DNA of 64,000 nt. Source: Yeosuana marina (GTDB taxonomy: Bacteria > Bacteroidota > Bacteroidia > Flavobacteriales > Flavobacteriaceae). The notes beneath the pieces are model-generated. The model was not told the DNA's origin. It searched no databases and saw only the letters and a list, made by a program, of their open reading frames with translations. Below are positions 26,533-36,334 of this stretch, piece after piece. How positions within the stretch are numbered: position 1 is the stretch's first letter; each line of letters starts with the position of its first letter. Both the position numbers and the translations under genes were made by a program. The stretch lies in assembly GCF_011762485.1 (NCBI RefSeq), contig NZ_JAAKGI010000005.1:186001-250000 (forward strand), in the 5' to 3' direction.

Positions 26533-26560
26533 AACTCCAGAAACACATAAACAGATTCAA

Positions 26561-26926
26561 ATGAAAAATCTACTTCTTGTTTTTTTAGGTGGTGGCTTTG
26601 GTAGTGTATTGCGCTATATAATAAGTAAATATTTAAACAATCCAGTTACAGGCATACCTTATGGCACGTTTGCAGCCAATATTTTGGGAAGTATGCTTAT
26701 AGGTATCATTTTAGGATTGGCGGCCAAAAATAATACACTGTCTCAAAATCAGACATTACTTTTAGCTACTGGGTTTTGCGGTGGTTTTACAACCTTCTCA
26801 ACCTTTGCTTATGAAAACCATGTGTTTTTAAAATCTGGTGATTTTACAAGTTTTGCTATCTACACTGCAGCTAGCTTTATAGTTGGTTTTCTTGCAGTAT
26901 TTTTAGGTATGTTTTTAGTGAAGTAA
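26561..26926 (+). CDS. crcB: Fluoride channel CrcB/Fluc
   Basis: A 121-residue four-helix membrane protein that assembles as a dual-topology dimer and exports fluoride. The family marks are GGGFGSVLRY (10-19), AANILGS (38-44, pore Asn40) and GFCGGFTTFSTF (71-82), whose phenylalanines line the fluoride path and whose Gly/Thr segment binds the central Na+. Only one copy is seen, as expected for a homodimer. Confidence 0.95.
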   Translation: MKNLLLVFLGGGFGSVLRYIISKYLNNPVTGIPYGTFAANILGSMLIGIILGLAAKNNTLSQNQTLLLATGFCGGFTTFSTFAYENHVFLKSGDFTSFAIYTAASFIVGFLAVFLGMFLVK

Positions 26927-27035
26927 CTAATGTCGGTTTTTTCGAAATCTTCAATATTAAATTATTCTGTCTCATAACACAAAAGAATAATTAAATTTTA
27001 TATTTTTCACATAAAAAAATTAAAGAGAAAAAGGA

Positions 27036-27419
27036 ATGAACTATCTTGATTTAATGTATCTCCATTTAGCAACTGTTCTGCCTTGCTTTATCATAGGAAC
27101 TGTATTATTAGTAATAAAAAAAGGTACAACGATTCATGTAAATTTTGGAAGAGTATACATGATTTTAATGTTGTTTACAGCTATGGTTACTCTTTTTATG
27201 CCTGCCCATGTTGGTCCAAAAATCTTCAATCATTTTGGATGGATTCACAGTTTTAGCTTTTTAACCATTTACACCATTCCAACAGCTTATTGGGCTATAA
27301 AAAAGGGCAATGTAAAAGCGCATAAAAGAAAAATGATATTGCTTTATTTTGGGGCTATAATAATTGCAGGTGCATTTACATTTTCTCCTGGAAGATATTT
27401 ACATGACCTGTTTTTCTAA
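27036..27419 (+). CDS. DUF2306-like membrane protein
   Basis: A 127-residue protein with four hydrophobic segments (about 7-26, 37-56, 68-86 and 102-120). HLATVLPCFIIGTVLL, GRVYMILMLFTAM and KAHKRKMILLYFGA follow the DUF2306 pattern, in which conserved His residues near helix ends suggest heme or quinone contacts in some relatives. The function is unknown. It converges on the DUF1684 gene with 8 bases between stops. Confidence 0.75.
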   Translation: MNYLDLMYLHLATVLPCFIIGTVLLVIKKGTTIHVNFGRVYMILMLFTAMVTLFMPAHVGPKIFNHFGWIHSFSFLTIYTIPTAYWAIKKGNVKAHKRKMILLYFGAIIIAGAFTFSPGRYLHDLFF

Positions 27420-27427
27420 AGTTTAGT

Positions 27428-28033
27428 TTAATGCTTTTTAAAAGCTTTAACTCCTGCTTCTATTCTTGTTTTTAAATAATTTTCTCTTGGCACAATTGGG
27501 CAAGAATATTTGTGATTATAAGCACAATATGGGTTGTATGCCGAATTAAAATCTATAATAATTTTGTCGGTTTTTGGTATTCTTAAATCAATATAACGTC
27601 CGCCACCATAGCTTTCAATGCCATTGGTTTCATCAGAAAAAGGTAAAAACAAATAATCTTCATAACCATCTTCTTTCATTAAATCCTGATTTTGATAAAC
27701 GTTTAAATGAAATATTTCATCCTTCAAAAAAAACTCTAAAACACCATATTTTACATATTCAGGACGTCTATCTGTGGTGGTTTTCATTTTAAATGATTTT
27801 TCATTAGGTGTCTTTGTAAATAATGCTTCAACCACATAAGTTGAATCGTATTTAAAAAAATCTAAACCTTCAAAATCTTTTATATCTTCATCAGTTAACG
27901 GAGAGGTTGTGGCATCTTTATATTCAGCATTAAGCTCTCTTTGAAAAGGGGTTTCTCCTTGTAGCGATTTCTTACCCTCGTTACAACTTATTAAACTAAT
28001 AGAAAGCACAAAAAGTGTGATAATCAATTTCAT
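27428..28033 (-). CDS. DUF1684 lipoprotein
   Basis: A 201-residue lipoprotein from ATG 28033 (MKLIITLFVLSISLISC, Cys17); a codon at 28069 would precede the signal by 12 residues. The DUF1684 domain ends in FNSAYNPYCAYNHKYSCPI followed by PRENYLKTRIEAGVKAF, the family's signature of conserved Asn, Pro and Cys residues. The function is unknown. A TATTTTTG element (28060-28053, minus strand) lies 19 bases upstream of the start. Confidence 0.88.
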   Translation of the reverse strand: MKLIITLFVLSISLISCNEGKKSLQGETPFQRELNAEYKDATTSPLTDEDIKDFEGLDFFKYDSTYVVEALFTKTPNEKSFKMKTTTDRRPEYVKYGVLEFFLKDEIFHLNVYQNQDLMKEDGYEDYLFLPFSDETNGIESYGGGRYIDLRIPKTDKIIIDFNSAYNPYCAYNHKYSCPIVPRENYLKTRIEAGVKAFKKH

Positions 28034-28079
28034 TTTAAAAAATTTATAGGTCAAAAATACAACTTCCAACTATTTTATA

Positions 28080-28087
28080 TACATTTG
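28080..28087 (+). promoter_or_regulatory. Minus-7 element at the start of the MFS leader
   Basis: TACATTTG matches TAnnTTTG. Transcription from here would cover the 25-codon leader frame, the hairpin at 28214 and the MFS gene. No good minus-33 TTG is visible. Confidence 0.4.
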
Positions 28088-28107
28088 AAAAATTAAAAAA
28101 TATAAAA

Positions 28108-28185
28108 ATGCGTAATAGCGTCACAATTTGTAAGCAATACTGGACCTCTAGAAATAGATGTTGGACTTGTTGTATATTGTGGTGA
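28108..28185 (+). CDS. Putative Trp/Cys-rich leader peptide
   Basis: A 25-codon frame, ATG 28108 to TGA 28183-28185. It contains three Trp (codons 12, 19, 25) and four Cys (8, 18, 21, 22), with the run CWTCCILW at the end. It is placed between a promoter-like element and a strong terminator hairpin in front of the MFS gene, the classic position of an attenuator leader. The frame is short and the region is T/G rich, so chance is possible. Confidence 0.4.
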   Translation: MRNSVTICKQYWTSRNRCWTCCILW

Positions 28186-28244
28186 TATTATTTAAAATAT
28201 AACACTGTATATGAAAGTCCAACTGAAAAGTTGGACTTTTTTTT
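28160..28244 (+). promoter_or_regulatory. Putative attenuator: antiterminator/terminator pair before the MFS gene
   Basis: AAAGTCCAACT (28214-28224) and AGTTGGACTTT (28229-28239) form a perfect 11-bp stem with a GAAA loop and eight T, a strong terminator. The left arm can pair instead with GTTGGACTT at 28160-28168 (nine perfect pairs), inside the leader frame, which would prevent the terminator forming. The MFS start codon is at 28271, so a terminated transcript would not express the operon. Confidence 0.6.
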
Positions 28245-28270
28245 ATCAATCAAACCAAAAACATCGACAG

Positions 28271-29476
28271 ATGAAAACACTTTTTAATAATTACATTAAC
28301 ACCTTTAAAGGTCTCTCCAGAGAAGTATGGTGGCTTGCGTTAATTACACTAATAAACCGGGCAGGCACGATGGTGATTCCTTTTTTATCGCTATATCTCA
28401 CTACCAGTTTAGAATTTACATTTAACGATGTAGGATGGATTATGACTGCTTTTGGTTTAGGTTCTGTTGTTGGATCTTGGCTTGGCGGAAAATTAACTGA
28501 TAAAATAGGCTTTTATAAAGTTATGGTTTTTAGTTTATTAACTACTGGCCTATTCTTCATCTTACTACAATTTTTAACCACATTTGTATCATTTTGGATA
28601 GGTATATTTTTAGTCATGCTTATTGCCGATATGTTTAGGCCTGCTATGTTTGTCGCTCTAAGTTCTTACAGCAAACCGGAAAACAAAACACGTTCAGTTA
28701 CACTGATTAGACTTGCTATTAATCTTGGGTTTTCTGCTGGTCCTGCTATTGGTGGTATTATCATAACCACACTTAGTTACGGTGGCTTATTTTGGGTAGA
28801 TGGCATTACCTGTATGATAGCAACATTAGTTTTAATTAAAGTGCTTCATCCAAAAAAATCTAAAACATTAGATGATATTAAAGTACAAAATCCGCAATCT
28901 GCTTATCATGATCGTGTCTTTTTTATCTTTTTAGGAGCTATGGTATTGTTTGGTATTGTATTCCTGCAATACTTTTCTACTATGCCATTATACTACAAAG
29001 ATATTCATCATTTAAGCGAACTTCAAATTGGTATTTTGTTAGGAATGAATGGCTTTTTAATCTTTGCTTTTGAAATGCCTCTAATAAAATGGTTAGAAAA
29101 TTCCAGATTTTCACATTCTGGTTTGATGCTCTTTGGCGCTGTTCTTACTGGTTTAAGTTTTCTTATTTTAAACTTAACCTCATGGGCAGGTGTGCTTATC
29201 ATTGGGATGTTATTGATGACTTTTGGAGAAATGATTGCATTCCCGTTTTCAAATGCTTTTGCAATGAGCAGAGCAAAAAAAGGCAATCAAGGAGAGTATA
29301 TGGCACTTTACAGTATTTCTTTTTCAATTGCCCATATTTTTGGTCATAATGCTGGATTGCATATGGTTGCTGGTTTTGGTTTTGATAAAACTTGGTATTT
29401 CACTACTATACTTGCTGTCTTATGTGTATTTTTACTCTTCATTTTAAAACAAAAAATGACAATTAAATTAGTTTAA
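28271..29476 (+). CDS. MFS transporter, multidrug-exporter-like
   Basis: A 401-residue, 12-helix transporter from ATG 28271; an upstream in-frame ATG at 28211 lies inside the terminator hairpin and is unlikely. The loop 2-3 motif GKLTDKIGF (about 72-80) is the MFS motif A region (G-x3-D-x-x-G), and LGSVVGSWLGG precedes it. Substrate is unknown. It is followed after 7 bases by a YpdA-like reductase and 9 bases later a VOC protein, so the three form an operon. A link to thiol or electrophile stress, or to amino acids given the Lrp neighbour, is inference. Confidence 0.88.
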   Translation: MKTLFNNYINTFKGLSREVWWLALITLINRAGTMVIPFLSLYLTTSLEFTFNDVGWIMTAFGLGSVVGSWLGGKLTDKIGFYKVMVFSLLTTGLFFILLQFLTTFVSFWIGIFLVMLIADMFRPAMFVALSSYSKPENKTRSVTLIRLAINLGFSAGPAIGGIIITTLSYGGLFWVDGITCMIATLVLIKVLHPKKSKTLDDIKVQNPQSAYHDRVFFIFLGAMVLFGIVFLQYFSTMPLYYKDIHHLSELQIGILLGMNGFLIFAFEMPLIKWLENSRFSHSGLMLFGAVLTGLSFLILNLTSWAGVLIIGMLLMTFGEMIAFPFSNAFAMSRAKKGNQGEYMALYSISFSIAHIFGHNAGLHMVAGFGFDKTWYFTTILAVLCVFLLFILKQKMTIKLV

Positions 29477-29483
29477 TACAGTT

Positions 29484-30455
29484 ATGATTATAGAAAAAGA
29501 CGTCCTAATTATTGGTGGAGGACCTATTGGTATAGCCTGTGCGTTAGAATGTAAAAAGAAAGGTTGGAATTATGTGGTTATAGAAAAAGGAGCTCTTACA
29601 AACTCGTTGTACAATTACCCAAAAAACATGACTTTTTTTTCAACCTCAGAAAAATTGGAGATTGATGAAATTCCTTTTATAAGTAAAAATCCAAAACCAA
29701 ACAGAGATGAGGCTTTGGAATATTATAGACGTGTGGCAACATCTAATAATTTAGAAATCAACTTATATGAATCGGTTTTAAATATTAATAAAATCGATTC
29801 TATGTTTCAAATTAAAACCTCAAAACAAACGTATTCATCAAAGAAAGTTATTCTTTCTACTGGTTTTTATGACATTCCTAATTTATTAAATGTTCCTGGT
29901 GAAAACTTACCAAAGGTGATGCATTATTATAAAGAAGCTCACCCTTTTACGATGCAAAACGTCATTGTTGTGGGGGCCAGCAACTCATCTGTTGATGCCG
30001 CATTGGAAATATGGCGCAAAGGCGGACATGTTACAATGGTAATACGAGGCGAAAGTATTGGTGAACGGGTGAAATATTGGGTACGACCAGATATTGTTAA
30101 TAGAATTGAAGAAGGAAGTATCAAAGCCTATTTTAATTCAGAAATCATTGAAATTACTGAAAATGAGGTCGGTATAAAAACACCAAAAGACACTAAAACA
30201 ATTAAAAATGATTACGTGGTTGCTCTTACAGGTTATCAACCAGATTTTAAACTTCTAAAAGAGATTGGCGTAAAAATTTCAAAAAATGATAAGAAATTGC
30301 CAAACTATAATCCAGAAACCATGGAAACCAATGTTAAAGGATTGTATTTAGCTGGTGTTATTTGTGGTGGCATGGAAACCCATAAATGGTTTATCGAAAA
30401 TTCTAGAATTCATGCTAAAATAATTGCAAAACATATAGATTCTGCATTTAATTAA
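29484..30455 (+). CDS. ypdA: YpdA-family bacillithiol-disulfide reductase-like flavoprotein
   Basis: A 323-residue FAD/NADPH oxidoreductase. The FAD motif LIIGGGPIGIACALE is at 8-22, the NADPH motif VVGASNSSVDAALE near 160-173, and YLAGVICGG near 287. It has the thioredoxin-reductase-like two-domain form but lacks a CxxC redox pair, as YpdA does. YpdA reduces bacillithiol disulfide in Firmicutes, and some Bacteroidota also make bacillithiol. No bsh gene is in the window. Confidence 0.85.
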   Translation: MIIEKDVLIIGGGPIGIACALECKKKGWNYVVIEKGALTNSLYNYPKNMTFFSTSEKLEIDEIPFISKNPKPNRDEALEYYRRVATSNNLEINLYESVLNINKIDSMFQIKTSKQTYSSKKVILSTGFYDIPNLLNVPGENLPKVMHYYKEAHPFTMQNVIVVGASNSSVDAALEIWRKGGHVTMVIRGESIGERVKYWVRPDIVNRIEEGSIKAYFNSEIIEITENEVGIKTPKDTKTIKNDYVVALTGYQPDFKLLKEIGVKISKNDKKLPNYNPETMETNVKGLYLAGVICGGMETHKWFIENSRIHAKIIAKHIDSAFN

Positions 30456-30464
30456 AGTCTTGTA

Positions 30465-30854
30465 ATGAACTTAAATCAAGTAACCATACCGTCTTTAGAT
30501 GTTGAAAAATCTGTTGAGTTTTATAAAAAACTTGGTTTAAAACTTATTGTAAAATCGTTTCCGAAATATGCTAGATTTGAAAGTCCAGATGGAGATGCTA
30601 CGTTTTCAATTCATAAAGTTGAAGATTTACCCAAGGGCACAGGCATCAGTGTTTATTTTGAAGATGATAATTTAGATGCTCTTGTTAAAAACCTTCAGAA
30701 TAAAGGTGTTGAATTTATTGAACTACCAGAAGACAAACCTTGGCTTTGGAGAGAAGCGCATTTACTTGATCCGGATGGAAATCATATTATCTTGTTCCAT
30801 GCAGGCATAAACAGAAAAAATCCTCCTTGGAGAATTAATGATGACAATAAATAG
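30465..30854 (+). CDS. VOC superfamily (glyoxalase/bleomycin-resistance-like) protein
   Basis: The 129-residue product has the VOC beta-alpha-beta-beta-beta repeat: TIPSLDVEKSVEFYKKLGL near the N-terminus and EAHLLDPDGNHIILFHAG near the C-terminus, whose His and Glu positions are typical metal ligands. VOC proteins are glyoxalases, thiol transferases or dioxygenases. Behind a bacillithiol-reductase-like gene a thiol-dependent detoxification role is reasonable but unproven. Its stop is 1 base from the convergent Lrp gene's stop. Confidence 0.85.
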   Translation: MNLNQVTIPSLDVEKSVEFYKKLGLKLIVKSFPKYARFESPDGDATFSIHKVEDLPKGTGISVYFEDDNLDALVKNLQNKGVEFIELPEDKPWLWREAHLLDPDGNHIILFHAGINRKNPPWRINDDNK

Positions 30855-30855
30855 T

Positions 30856-31299
30856 CTATTTTAAAGGCTTTACTTCATTATATTTTACAACGTGTGATAA
30901 TACAATTTGGGTTTTAGTTTCTCCATAAACAATCAATTGATCAATAAAATTTTCAAGATGCTTTTGGTTTTTAAAAACAACTTCCATAACAATGTTTTCA
31001 TTACCCGTAATTCTGTAACAATTTAAAACTTCATCATAGTTCTTGACTTTTTCTAAAAACGGCTTTAACATGCCCATAAAAGCACGAAGTGTGATTAATG
31101 CTTTAAGCTGATAACCAACATCTAATGGGGAAACCGATGTTTTATAGCCTTGAATAACACCTGCATCTTCCATTTTTTTAATACGCTCTGAAACAGCCGG
31201 AGAACTTATCCCAACTCGTTTTCCAATAGCTACATTAGATTGTCTCGCATTTTCTTGCAAACACTTCAAAATCTTCCAGTTTAAAGAATCTAATACCAT
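30856..31299 (-). CDS. Lrp/AsnC family transcriptional regulator
   Basis: The 147-residue protein has an N-terminal winged helix-turn-helix (about 8-55; SNVAIGKRVGISSPAVSERIKKME) and a C-terminal RAM/AsnC ligand domain (about 70-140), the usual full-length form. Family members bind amino acids and assemble as octamers. It converges on the MFS-YpdA-VOC operon, so it may control it. I see no clear operator. Confidence 0.92.
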   Translation of the reverse strand: MVLDSLNWKILKCLQENARQSNVAIGKRVGISSPAVSERIKKMEDAGVIQGYKTSVSPLDVGYQLKALITLRAFMGMLKPFLEKVKNYDEVLNCYRITGNENIVMEVVFKNQKHLENFIDQLIVYGETKTQIVLSHVVKYNEVKPLK

Positions 31300-31416
31300 T
31301 TAAATAAAACAACCTATTAATACTTAATAATTAAAGTAAATATACAATTTTAGTTTAATTATAATAGTAATATTTATATTCTTGTCATTAATTTTGATAA
31401 AATTGCCCAAGAAAAT

Positions 31417-31812
31417 ATGCTGCCAAATATTCCATCACACCTATCAGATTTGCCTATTTATAAAAAGGCAATGGAGATTTATATCTTATCTCGAAGTATT
31501 TCATCTTATATTCAATATGATTTATCTGATTTAAAATCTGATGGTACAGAAGATTCAGATATTTACTTTTCTGGCGACATTATACAACAATCTGTATCTT
31601 TAGCTCCTGAAATAGTCAATGCAGAATTAGAATCTTGCTCAGACAGAAAATACGAGCATATTGCCTCACTTCAAAGACTCACAAATTTACTTTATAAAAG
31701 TTCTTATAGATTAGAACGTTCTAACAGCAACGGTAAAGATTTTTTACCAATTTTAAGAAGTGAATTAAAAAAATTCAAAATTCTTCAACGTCATTGGATG
31801 TTGTCGTTATAA
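31417..31812 (+). CDS. Four-helix-bundle-like hypothetical protein
   Basis: A 131-residue mainly helical protein. PIYKKAMEIYILSRSISSYI, DIIQQSVSLAPEIVNAELE, YEHIASLQRLTNLLYKSSYRL and ILRSELKKFKILQRHWML give four amphipathic helices, the pattern of the 23S-rRNA-intervening-sequence four-helix bundle family, though with substantial divergence. The function is unknown. It stands alone and is followed by a terminator. Confidence 0.65.
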   Translation: MLPNIPSHLSDLPIYKKAMEIYILSRSISSYIQYDLSDLKSDGTEDSDIYFSGDIIQQSVSLAPEIVNAELESCSDRKYEHIASLQRLTNLLYKSSYRLERSNSNGKDFLPILRSELKKFKILQRHWMLSL

Positions 31813-31852
31813 TAGAATATTAAATTACCTTAAATTATTTTTTTTTTCAATA

Positions 31853-31882
31853 AAAAAACACACATAAAATGTGTGTTTTTTG
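31853..31882 (+). terminator. Terminator after the four-helix-bundle gene
   Basis: AAACACACAT and ATGTGTGTTT pair around AAA and are followed by T residues. Confidence 0.8.
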
Positions 31883-32061
31883 GGTAGACAACAGTAAAAA
31901 ACTGCTTCTACATAACTTTTATTAATAACAGCAATTATTCGAATTCAAGTAAGCAAATCTTGAATTTTAATAGTTCGAAAATACGGACAATAAATCTTTT
32001 CAACCTAAAAAAACTATGAGCGGAATTGACATATATCAATTTCACCTATTTTTTTTATTTT

Positions 32062-32646
32062 TTATATTTTTTCCAGTCTAGATAAGGTTTCCGGACGCAT
32101 ATTAAGAAGTGAGGCTAAATACTTCTTAGGCAGCCTCTTAATGGTTTCAGGATTATAGATTTTGGTAAAATACGTATAACGATCTTTTGCTGCCGGTATT
32201 CTGGCTAAAAAAGAGCGATACTCAGCAGATATATAATAAGTCTCCATTAAAATACGATTTAATCTGGCCATCTCTACATAATTTTTTATCGCAAAATCCA
32301 TATCCTGAAAACTTAAACTTTCTGTATAGGTATCTTCCAAACATTGAATAAACTCCAAAGAGGGAGCATTTTTAAAAAACCCAGAAATTGAAGTCACAAT
32401 TTCACTATCAACACTTACCCACGTAGTTATTTCAGAACCGCTATATTCAAAATATCCGCGAACAAGACCTTTTCTAATAATATGTATTCTATCACAAACC
32501 TCTCCACTCTTAACAATAAAATCACCTTTCTTGTAATGTGATGATATCATTTTTTGAGATAAAAAAGAATTTAATGATTTTGATAAGGGATAGATAGAAT
32601 TTAATAATGTAACACTAAAAATATTATTGTGTTTTATGGCGGGCAT
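32062..32646 (-). CDS. Crp/Fnr family transcriptional regulator
   Basis: A 194-residue regulator. The cyclic-nucleotide-like beta-roll covers about 35-125 (KKGDFIVKSGEVCDRIHIIRKG) and the C-terminal helix-turn-helix ends with LPKKYLASLLNMRPETLSR, the recognition-helix form common in Bacteroidota Crp/Fnr proteins. There is no Fe-S Cys cluster, and the effector is unknown. It stands alone, reads toward the left, and has a 32-bp perfect palindrome 37 bases upstream of its start. Confidence 0.92.
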   Translation of the reverse strand: MPAIKHNNIFSVTLLNSIYPLSKSLNSFLSQKMISSHYKKGDFIVKSGEVCDRIHIIRKGLVRGYFEYSGSEITTWVSVDSEIVTSISGFFKNAPSLEFIQCLEDTYTESLSFQDMDFAIKNYVEMARLNRILMETYYISAEYRSFLARIPAAKDRYTYFTKIYNPETIKRLPKKYLASLLNMRPETLSRLEKI

Positions 32647-32682
32647 ATAAAAAATTTATCTAAATATATTTGATTAAACTAA

Positions 32683-32714
32683 TACTGAAAAATGATTTAA
32701 ATCATTTTTCAGTA
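32683..32714. promoter_or_regulatory. Perfect 32-bp palindrome upstream of the Crp/Fnr gene
   Basis: TACTGAAAAATGATTT is followed directly by its exact reverse complement, with no spacer. It lies between the mutase stop (32752) and the regulator start (32646). There is no T run, so an operator for a dimeric regulator, perhaps autoregulation, fits better than a terminator. Confidence 0.6.
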
Positions 32715-32751
32715 AATTAGTACATCTTTTAACATTTTAGGGTAAATTCCT

Positions 32752-35700
32752 TTACATATTTCTTCTATACTGACCGCCTACTTCAAACAAAGCATTCGTT
32801 ATTTGTCCTAAAGAACAAACTTTACAAACATCCATTAACGCATCAAAAATATTTTCATTATGAATGGCTTTATTTTGCAATTCCCTTAATAAGCTATCTG
32901 TTTCATTTGCTTTATGAAGATTTTTTAAGGTTTTAATTTGAAATTTCTTTTCTTCATCGGTTGCACGAATCACCTCTTTTGGTAAAATAGTTGGAGACCC
33001 TTTACTGCTTAAAAATGTGTTTACTCCGATAATAGGGAAGTCTCCATTATGTTTTAAGGTTTCGTAATACAAACTTTCCTCTTGTATCTTACTTCTTTGA
33101 TACATGGTTTCCATAGCGCCTAAAACACCACCACGTTCAGTAATTCTATCAAATTCTAAAAGCACAGCTTCTTCAACTAAATCGGTTAATTCCTCAATAA
33201 CAAAAGATCCTTGTAGAGGATTTTCATTTTTAGCTAAACCTAATTCCTTATTTATAATGAGTTGAATTGCCATGGCACGACGCACAGATTCTTCGGTAGG
33301 CGTTGTGATGGCTTCATCATAGGCGTTAGTATGCAACGAATTACAATTATCGTAAATGGCATATAGCGCTTGAAGGGTAGTTCGAATATCGTTAAAATCT
33401 ATTTCCTGAGCATGTAAACTACGCCCTGAGGTTTGAATGTGATATTTAAGCATTTGAGCACGTTCGTTCGCTCCGTATTTATGTTTCATGGCTTTAGCCC
33501 AAATTTTCCGAGCTACCCGACCAATTACAGCATATTCAGGATCAATACCGTTGGAAAAGAAAAACGATAAATTTGGTCCGAATTTATTAATATCCATTCC
33601 GCGACTTAAATAATACTCAACATAGGTGAAGCCATTTGATAAGGTTAACGCCAACTGTGTAATAGGGTTTGCTCCTGCTTCAGCTATATGATATCCCGAT
33701 ATGGACACCGAATAAAAATTACGCACATTATTTTCTATGAAGTATTCTTGCACATCTCCCATTAAACGCAGCGCAAACTCCGTTGAAAAAATACAGGTAT
33801 TTTGTGCTTGGTCTTCTTTTAAAATATCTGCTTGAACCGTTCCTCTTACTTGCGCAATGGTTTTGGTTTTTATATCGTCATAAATATCTTTTGGAAGTAC
33901 TTGATCACCAGTAACACCGAGTAGCATTAATCCTAGCCCATCATTGGTTTTTGGTAAATCACCATGATATTTGGGTCGTTCTTTCCCTTTATAAAGCTTT
34001 TCTATAATCGCTTCAACCTTGTCTTCTAATCCGTTTTCTTTGATGTAAATTTCACATTGCTGATCGATAGCCGCATTCATAAAAAAGCCTAAAAGCATTG
34101 GTGCTGGCCCATTAATAGTCATACTAACCGACGTCATCACATCTGCTAAATTAAAACCAGAATATAGTTTTTTAGCATCATCTAAACAACAAATAGACAC
34201 ACCGGCATTGCCGATTTTACCATAAATATCAGGTCTCATATCGGGGTCATTTCCATAAAGTGTTACGCTATCAAACGCGGTTGATAAGCGCTTTGCTGGC
34301 AAACCTTCGCTTACATAATGAAAACGCCTGTTGGTGCGCTCAGGCCCACCTTCACCAGCAAACATTCTAGCTGGATCTTCACCTGTTCGTTTAAAGGGAT
34401 AGAGTCCCGAAGCAAACGGAAATTCGCCAGGAACATTTTCTTGTAAAACCCATCTTAAAATATCACCCCATGCTTGATATTTTGGCAAAGCCACCTTAGG
34501 GATTTGAATATGCGATAATGATTCTGTATGCGTTTCTATTTTGATCTCTTTATCACGAACTTTGAAGGAGTAGATAGGGGTTTTGTATGTATTCACTTTG
34601 TCTTCCCAACCTGTAATAACCTCCCAATGAAAGGGATTTAAACTGCGTTTTACGCGGTCGAATTCAGCTATAAGCATTTTAACAAAGTCTTTATTCGTAT
34701 CCTTAGTTTGCTTAATAATCTCATCACTATTCAACCCATGAGTATCTAAAAAGGTTTGCTTAGTTTCGCTCTCAATGACGTTTAAAACAGATTCTAAGGT
34801 TTTGTAAATTCCATATAGCTTTTGAGCCACTTCAACTTGTTCTTTGACGCTTTTATCGTAAGCCCGATTATTTTCAGATATCTCAGATAAGTATCGCGTT
34901 CTTGAAGGAGGAATGACAAAAATCTTCTCACTCATTTCGTTAGAAACTGTAAAGTTTGATGTTAAATTGGCATCAGTCTTTTCATTAATTTTATCGATAA
35001 CTGCCTTATAAAGAGTATTCATTCCAGGGTCGTTAAACTGAGAAGCTATGGTGCCAAAAACTGGTAAATTATCTTGAGAGATATCCCAAAGATTGTGATT
35101 ACGCATATATTGTTTTTTCACATCTCTTAGGGCATCTAACGAACCGCGTTTGTCAAACTTATTGATAGCTACCAAATCGGCGAAATCGAGCATATCAATT
35201 TTTTCCAACTGTGTGGCTGCGCCAAACTCCGGAGTCATAACGTATAAGGATACATCGCTATGTTCAATAATTTCGGTATCTGATTGTCCTATTCCAGACG
35301 TTTCCAGGATGATTAAATCATATTCTGCAGCTTTTAAAACTTCAACGGCTTCATTAACATATTTTGATAAAGCTAAATTAGATTGACGCGTTGCCAAACT
35401 ACGCATATAAACACGTGGATTGTTAATGGCATTCATCCTGATTCTATCGCCTAAAAGGGCGCCTCCCGTTTTACGTTTTGACGGATCTACCGAAACAATA
35501 CCAACTGTTTTTTTCGGAAAATCACTTAAAAACCTACGAACCAATTCATCAACTAACGATGATTTTCCTGCACCACCTGTTCCGGTGATTCCTAAAACAG
35601 GTGTTTTAGAAGTTTTATTTTTAGTATGAATGCTCTCTAATACCTTTTTTGATACATCGGGAAAATTTTCAGCCGATGAAATAACCCGTGCAATGTCTTT

Positions 35701-36189
35701 CGGATTTTTATTTGAAAGTTTCTGTACATCAACATTCAACGAATCTCCTACGGCAAAATCTGATTTTTCAACCAAATCATTAATCATTCCTTGCAAACCC
35801 ATTTCACGTCCATCATCTGGTGAATAGATTCGAGTAATACCGTAATCCATCAACTCTTTTATTTCAGAAGGAAGAATAACACCGCCGCCGCCGCCGAAAA
35901 TCTTAATGTGCTCTGCTCCTTTTTCTTTAAGCAAATCAAACATAAACTTAAAATATTCATTATGCCCACCTTGATAAGAGGTTAAACAAATGGCATTTAC
36001 ATCCTCTTGAATAGCCGTATTAACAACTTCCTCAACGCTTCTGTCATGACCCAAATGAATCACTTCAACACCGGTTGCTTGAATAATTCTACGCATAATG
36101 TTGATAGAAGCATCATGGCCATCAAACAAAGATGCCGCTGTTACTATACGAATTTTATATTTTGGTTTATACGGTACAATTTGTTTCAT
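32752..36189 (-). CDS. icmF: Fused B12-dependent acyl-CoA mutase with G-protein chaperone (IcmF type)
   Basis: About 1145 residues in IcmF order: an N-terminal B12-binding domain (1-150; [16 protein letters not shown] with the cobalt-ligand His), a MeaI-like P-loop chaperone (P-loop [13 protein letters not shown] near 198-210) and a C-terminal mutase barrel (about 550-1060). IcmF rearranges isobutyryl-CoA and n-butyryl-CoA; relatives act on methylmalonyl-CoA or other acyl-CoAs, so substrate is open. I start at ATG 36189 ([16 protein letters not shown]), not the TTG at 36219, which falls in a promoter-like TTAAATTG. The adenosyltransferase at 11.8 kb would supply the cofactor. Confidence 0.93.
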   Translation of the reverse strand: MKQIVPYKPKYKIRIVTAASLFDGHDASINIMRRIIQATGVEVIHLGHDRSVEEVVNTAIQEDVNAICLTSYQGGHNEYFKFMFDLLKEKGAEHIKIFGGGGGVILPSEIKELMDYGITRIYSPDDGREMGLQGMINDLVEKSDFAVGDSLNVDVQKLSNKNPKDIARVISSAENFPDVSKKVLESIHTKNKTSKTPVLGITGTGGAGKSSLVDELVRRFLSDFPKKTVGIVSVDPSKRKTGGALLGDRIRMNAINNPRVYMRSLATRQSNLALSKYVNEAVEVLKAAEYDLIILETSGIGQSDTEIIEHSDVSLYVMTPEFGAATQLEKIDMLDFADLVAINKFDKRGSLDALRDVKKQYMRNHNLWDISQDNLPVFGTIASQFNDPGMNTLYKAVIDKINEKTDANLTSNFTVSNEMSEKIFVIPPSRTRYLSEISENNRAYDKSVKEQVEVAQKLYGIYKTLESVLNVIESETKQTFLDTHGLNSDEIIKQTKDTNKDFVKMLIAEFDRVKRSLNPFHWEVITGWEDKVNTYKTPIYSFKVRDKEIKIETHTESLSHIQIPKVALPKYQAWGDILRWVLQENVPGEFPFASGLYPFKRTGEDPARMFAGEGGPERTNRRFHYVSEGLPAKRLSTAFDSVTLYGNDPDMRPDIYGKIGNAGVSICCLDDAKKLYSGFNLADVMTSVSMTINGPAPMLLGFFMNAAIDQQCEIYIKENGLEDKVEAIIEKLYKGKERPKYHGDLPKTNDGLGLMLLGVTGDQVLPKDIYDDIKTKTIAQVRGTVQADILKEDQAQNTCIFSTEFALRLMGDVQEYFIENNVRNFYSVSISGYHIAEAGANPITQLALTLSNGFTYVEYYLSRGMDINKFGPNLSFFFSNGIDPEYAVIGRVARKIWAKAMKHKYGANERAQMLKYHIQTSGRSLHAQEIDFNDIRTTLQALYAIYDNCNSLHTNAYDEAITTPTEESVRRAMAIQLIINKELGLAKNENPLQGSFVIEELTDLVEEAVLLEFDRITERGGVLGAMETMYQRSKIQEESLYYETLKHNGDFPIIGVNTFLSSKGSPTILPKEVIRATDEEKKFQIKTLKNLHKANETDSLLRELQNKAIHNENIFDALMDVCKVCSLGQITNALFEVGGQYRRNM

Positions 36190-36334
36190 TAATAAAAATA
36201 TCAGTTTTTTGTCCTGCAATTTAAGGAATATTCAAAAAAATACATTAATTATCTTTAATTATCTAAAATTAACACAAACATTCTTTCTTCTACTTTTTTA
36301 GTTAATTTTAAACTCTCAAATATCTTGCTTCGTT

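Noticed and set aside
26498..26560. Possible fluoride riboswitch before crcB
   Set aside because: The gap is only 63 bases and shows a promoter-like element instead of the expected pseudoknot.
28211..28270. Upstream in-frame start (ATG 28211) for the MFS gene
   Set aside because: It falls inside the terminator hairpin and would add 20 polar residues ahead of a normal MFS N-terminus at 28271.
32026..32039. FNR-box-like TTGACATATATCAA
   Set aside because: One mismatch from TTGAT-N4-ATCAA, but it lies behind the Crp/Fnr gene with no promoter to act on, so it is probably chance.
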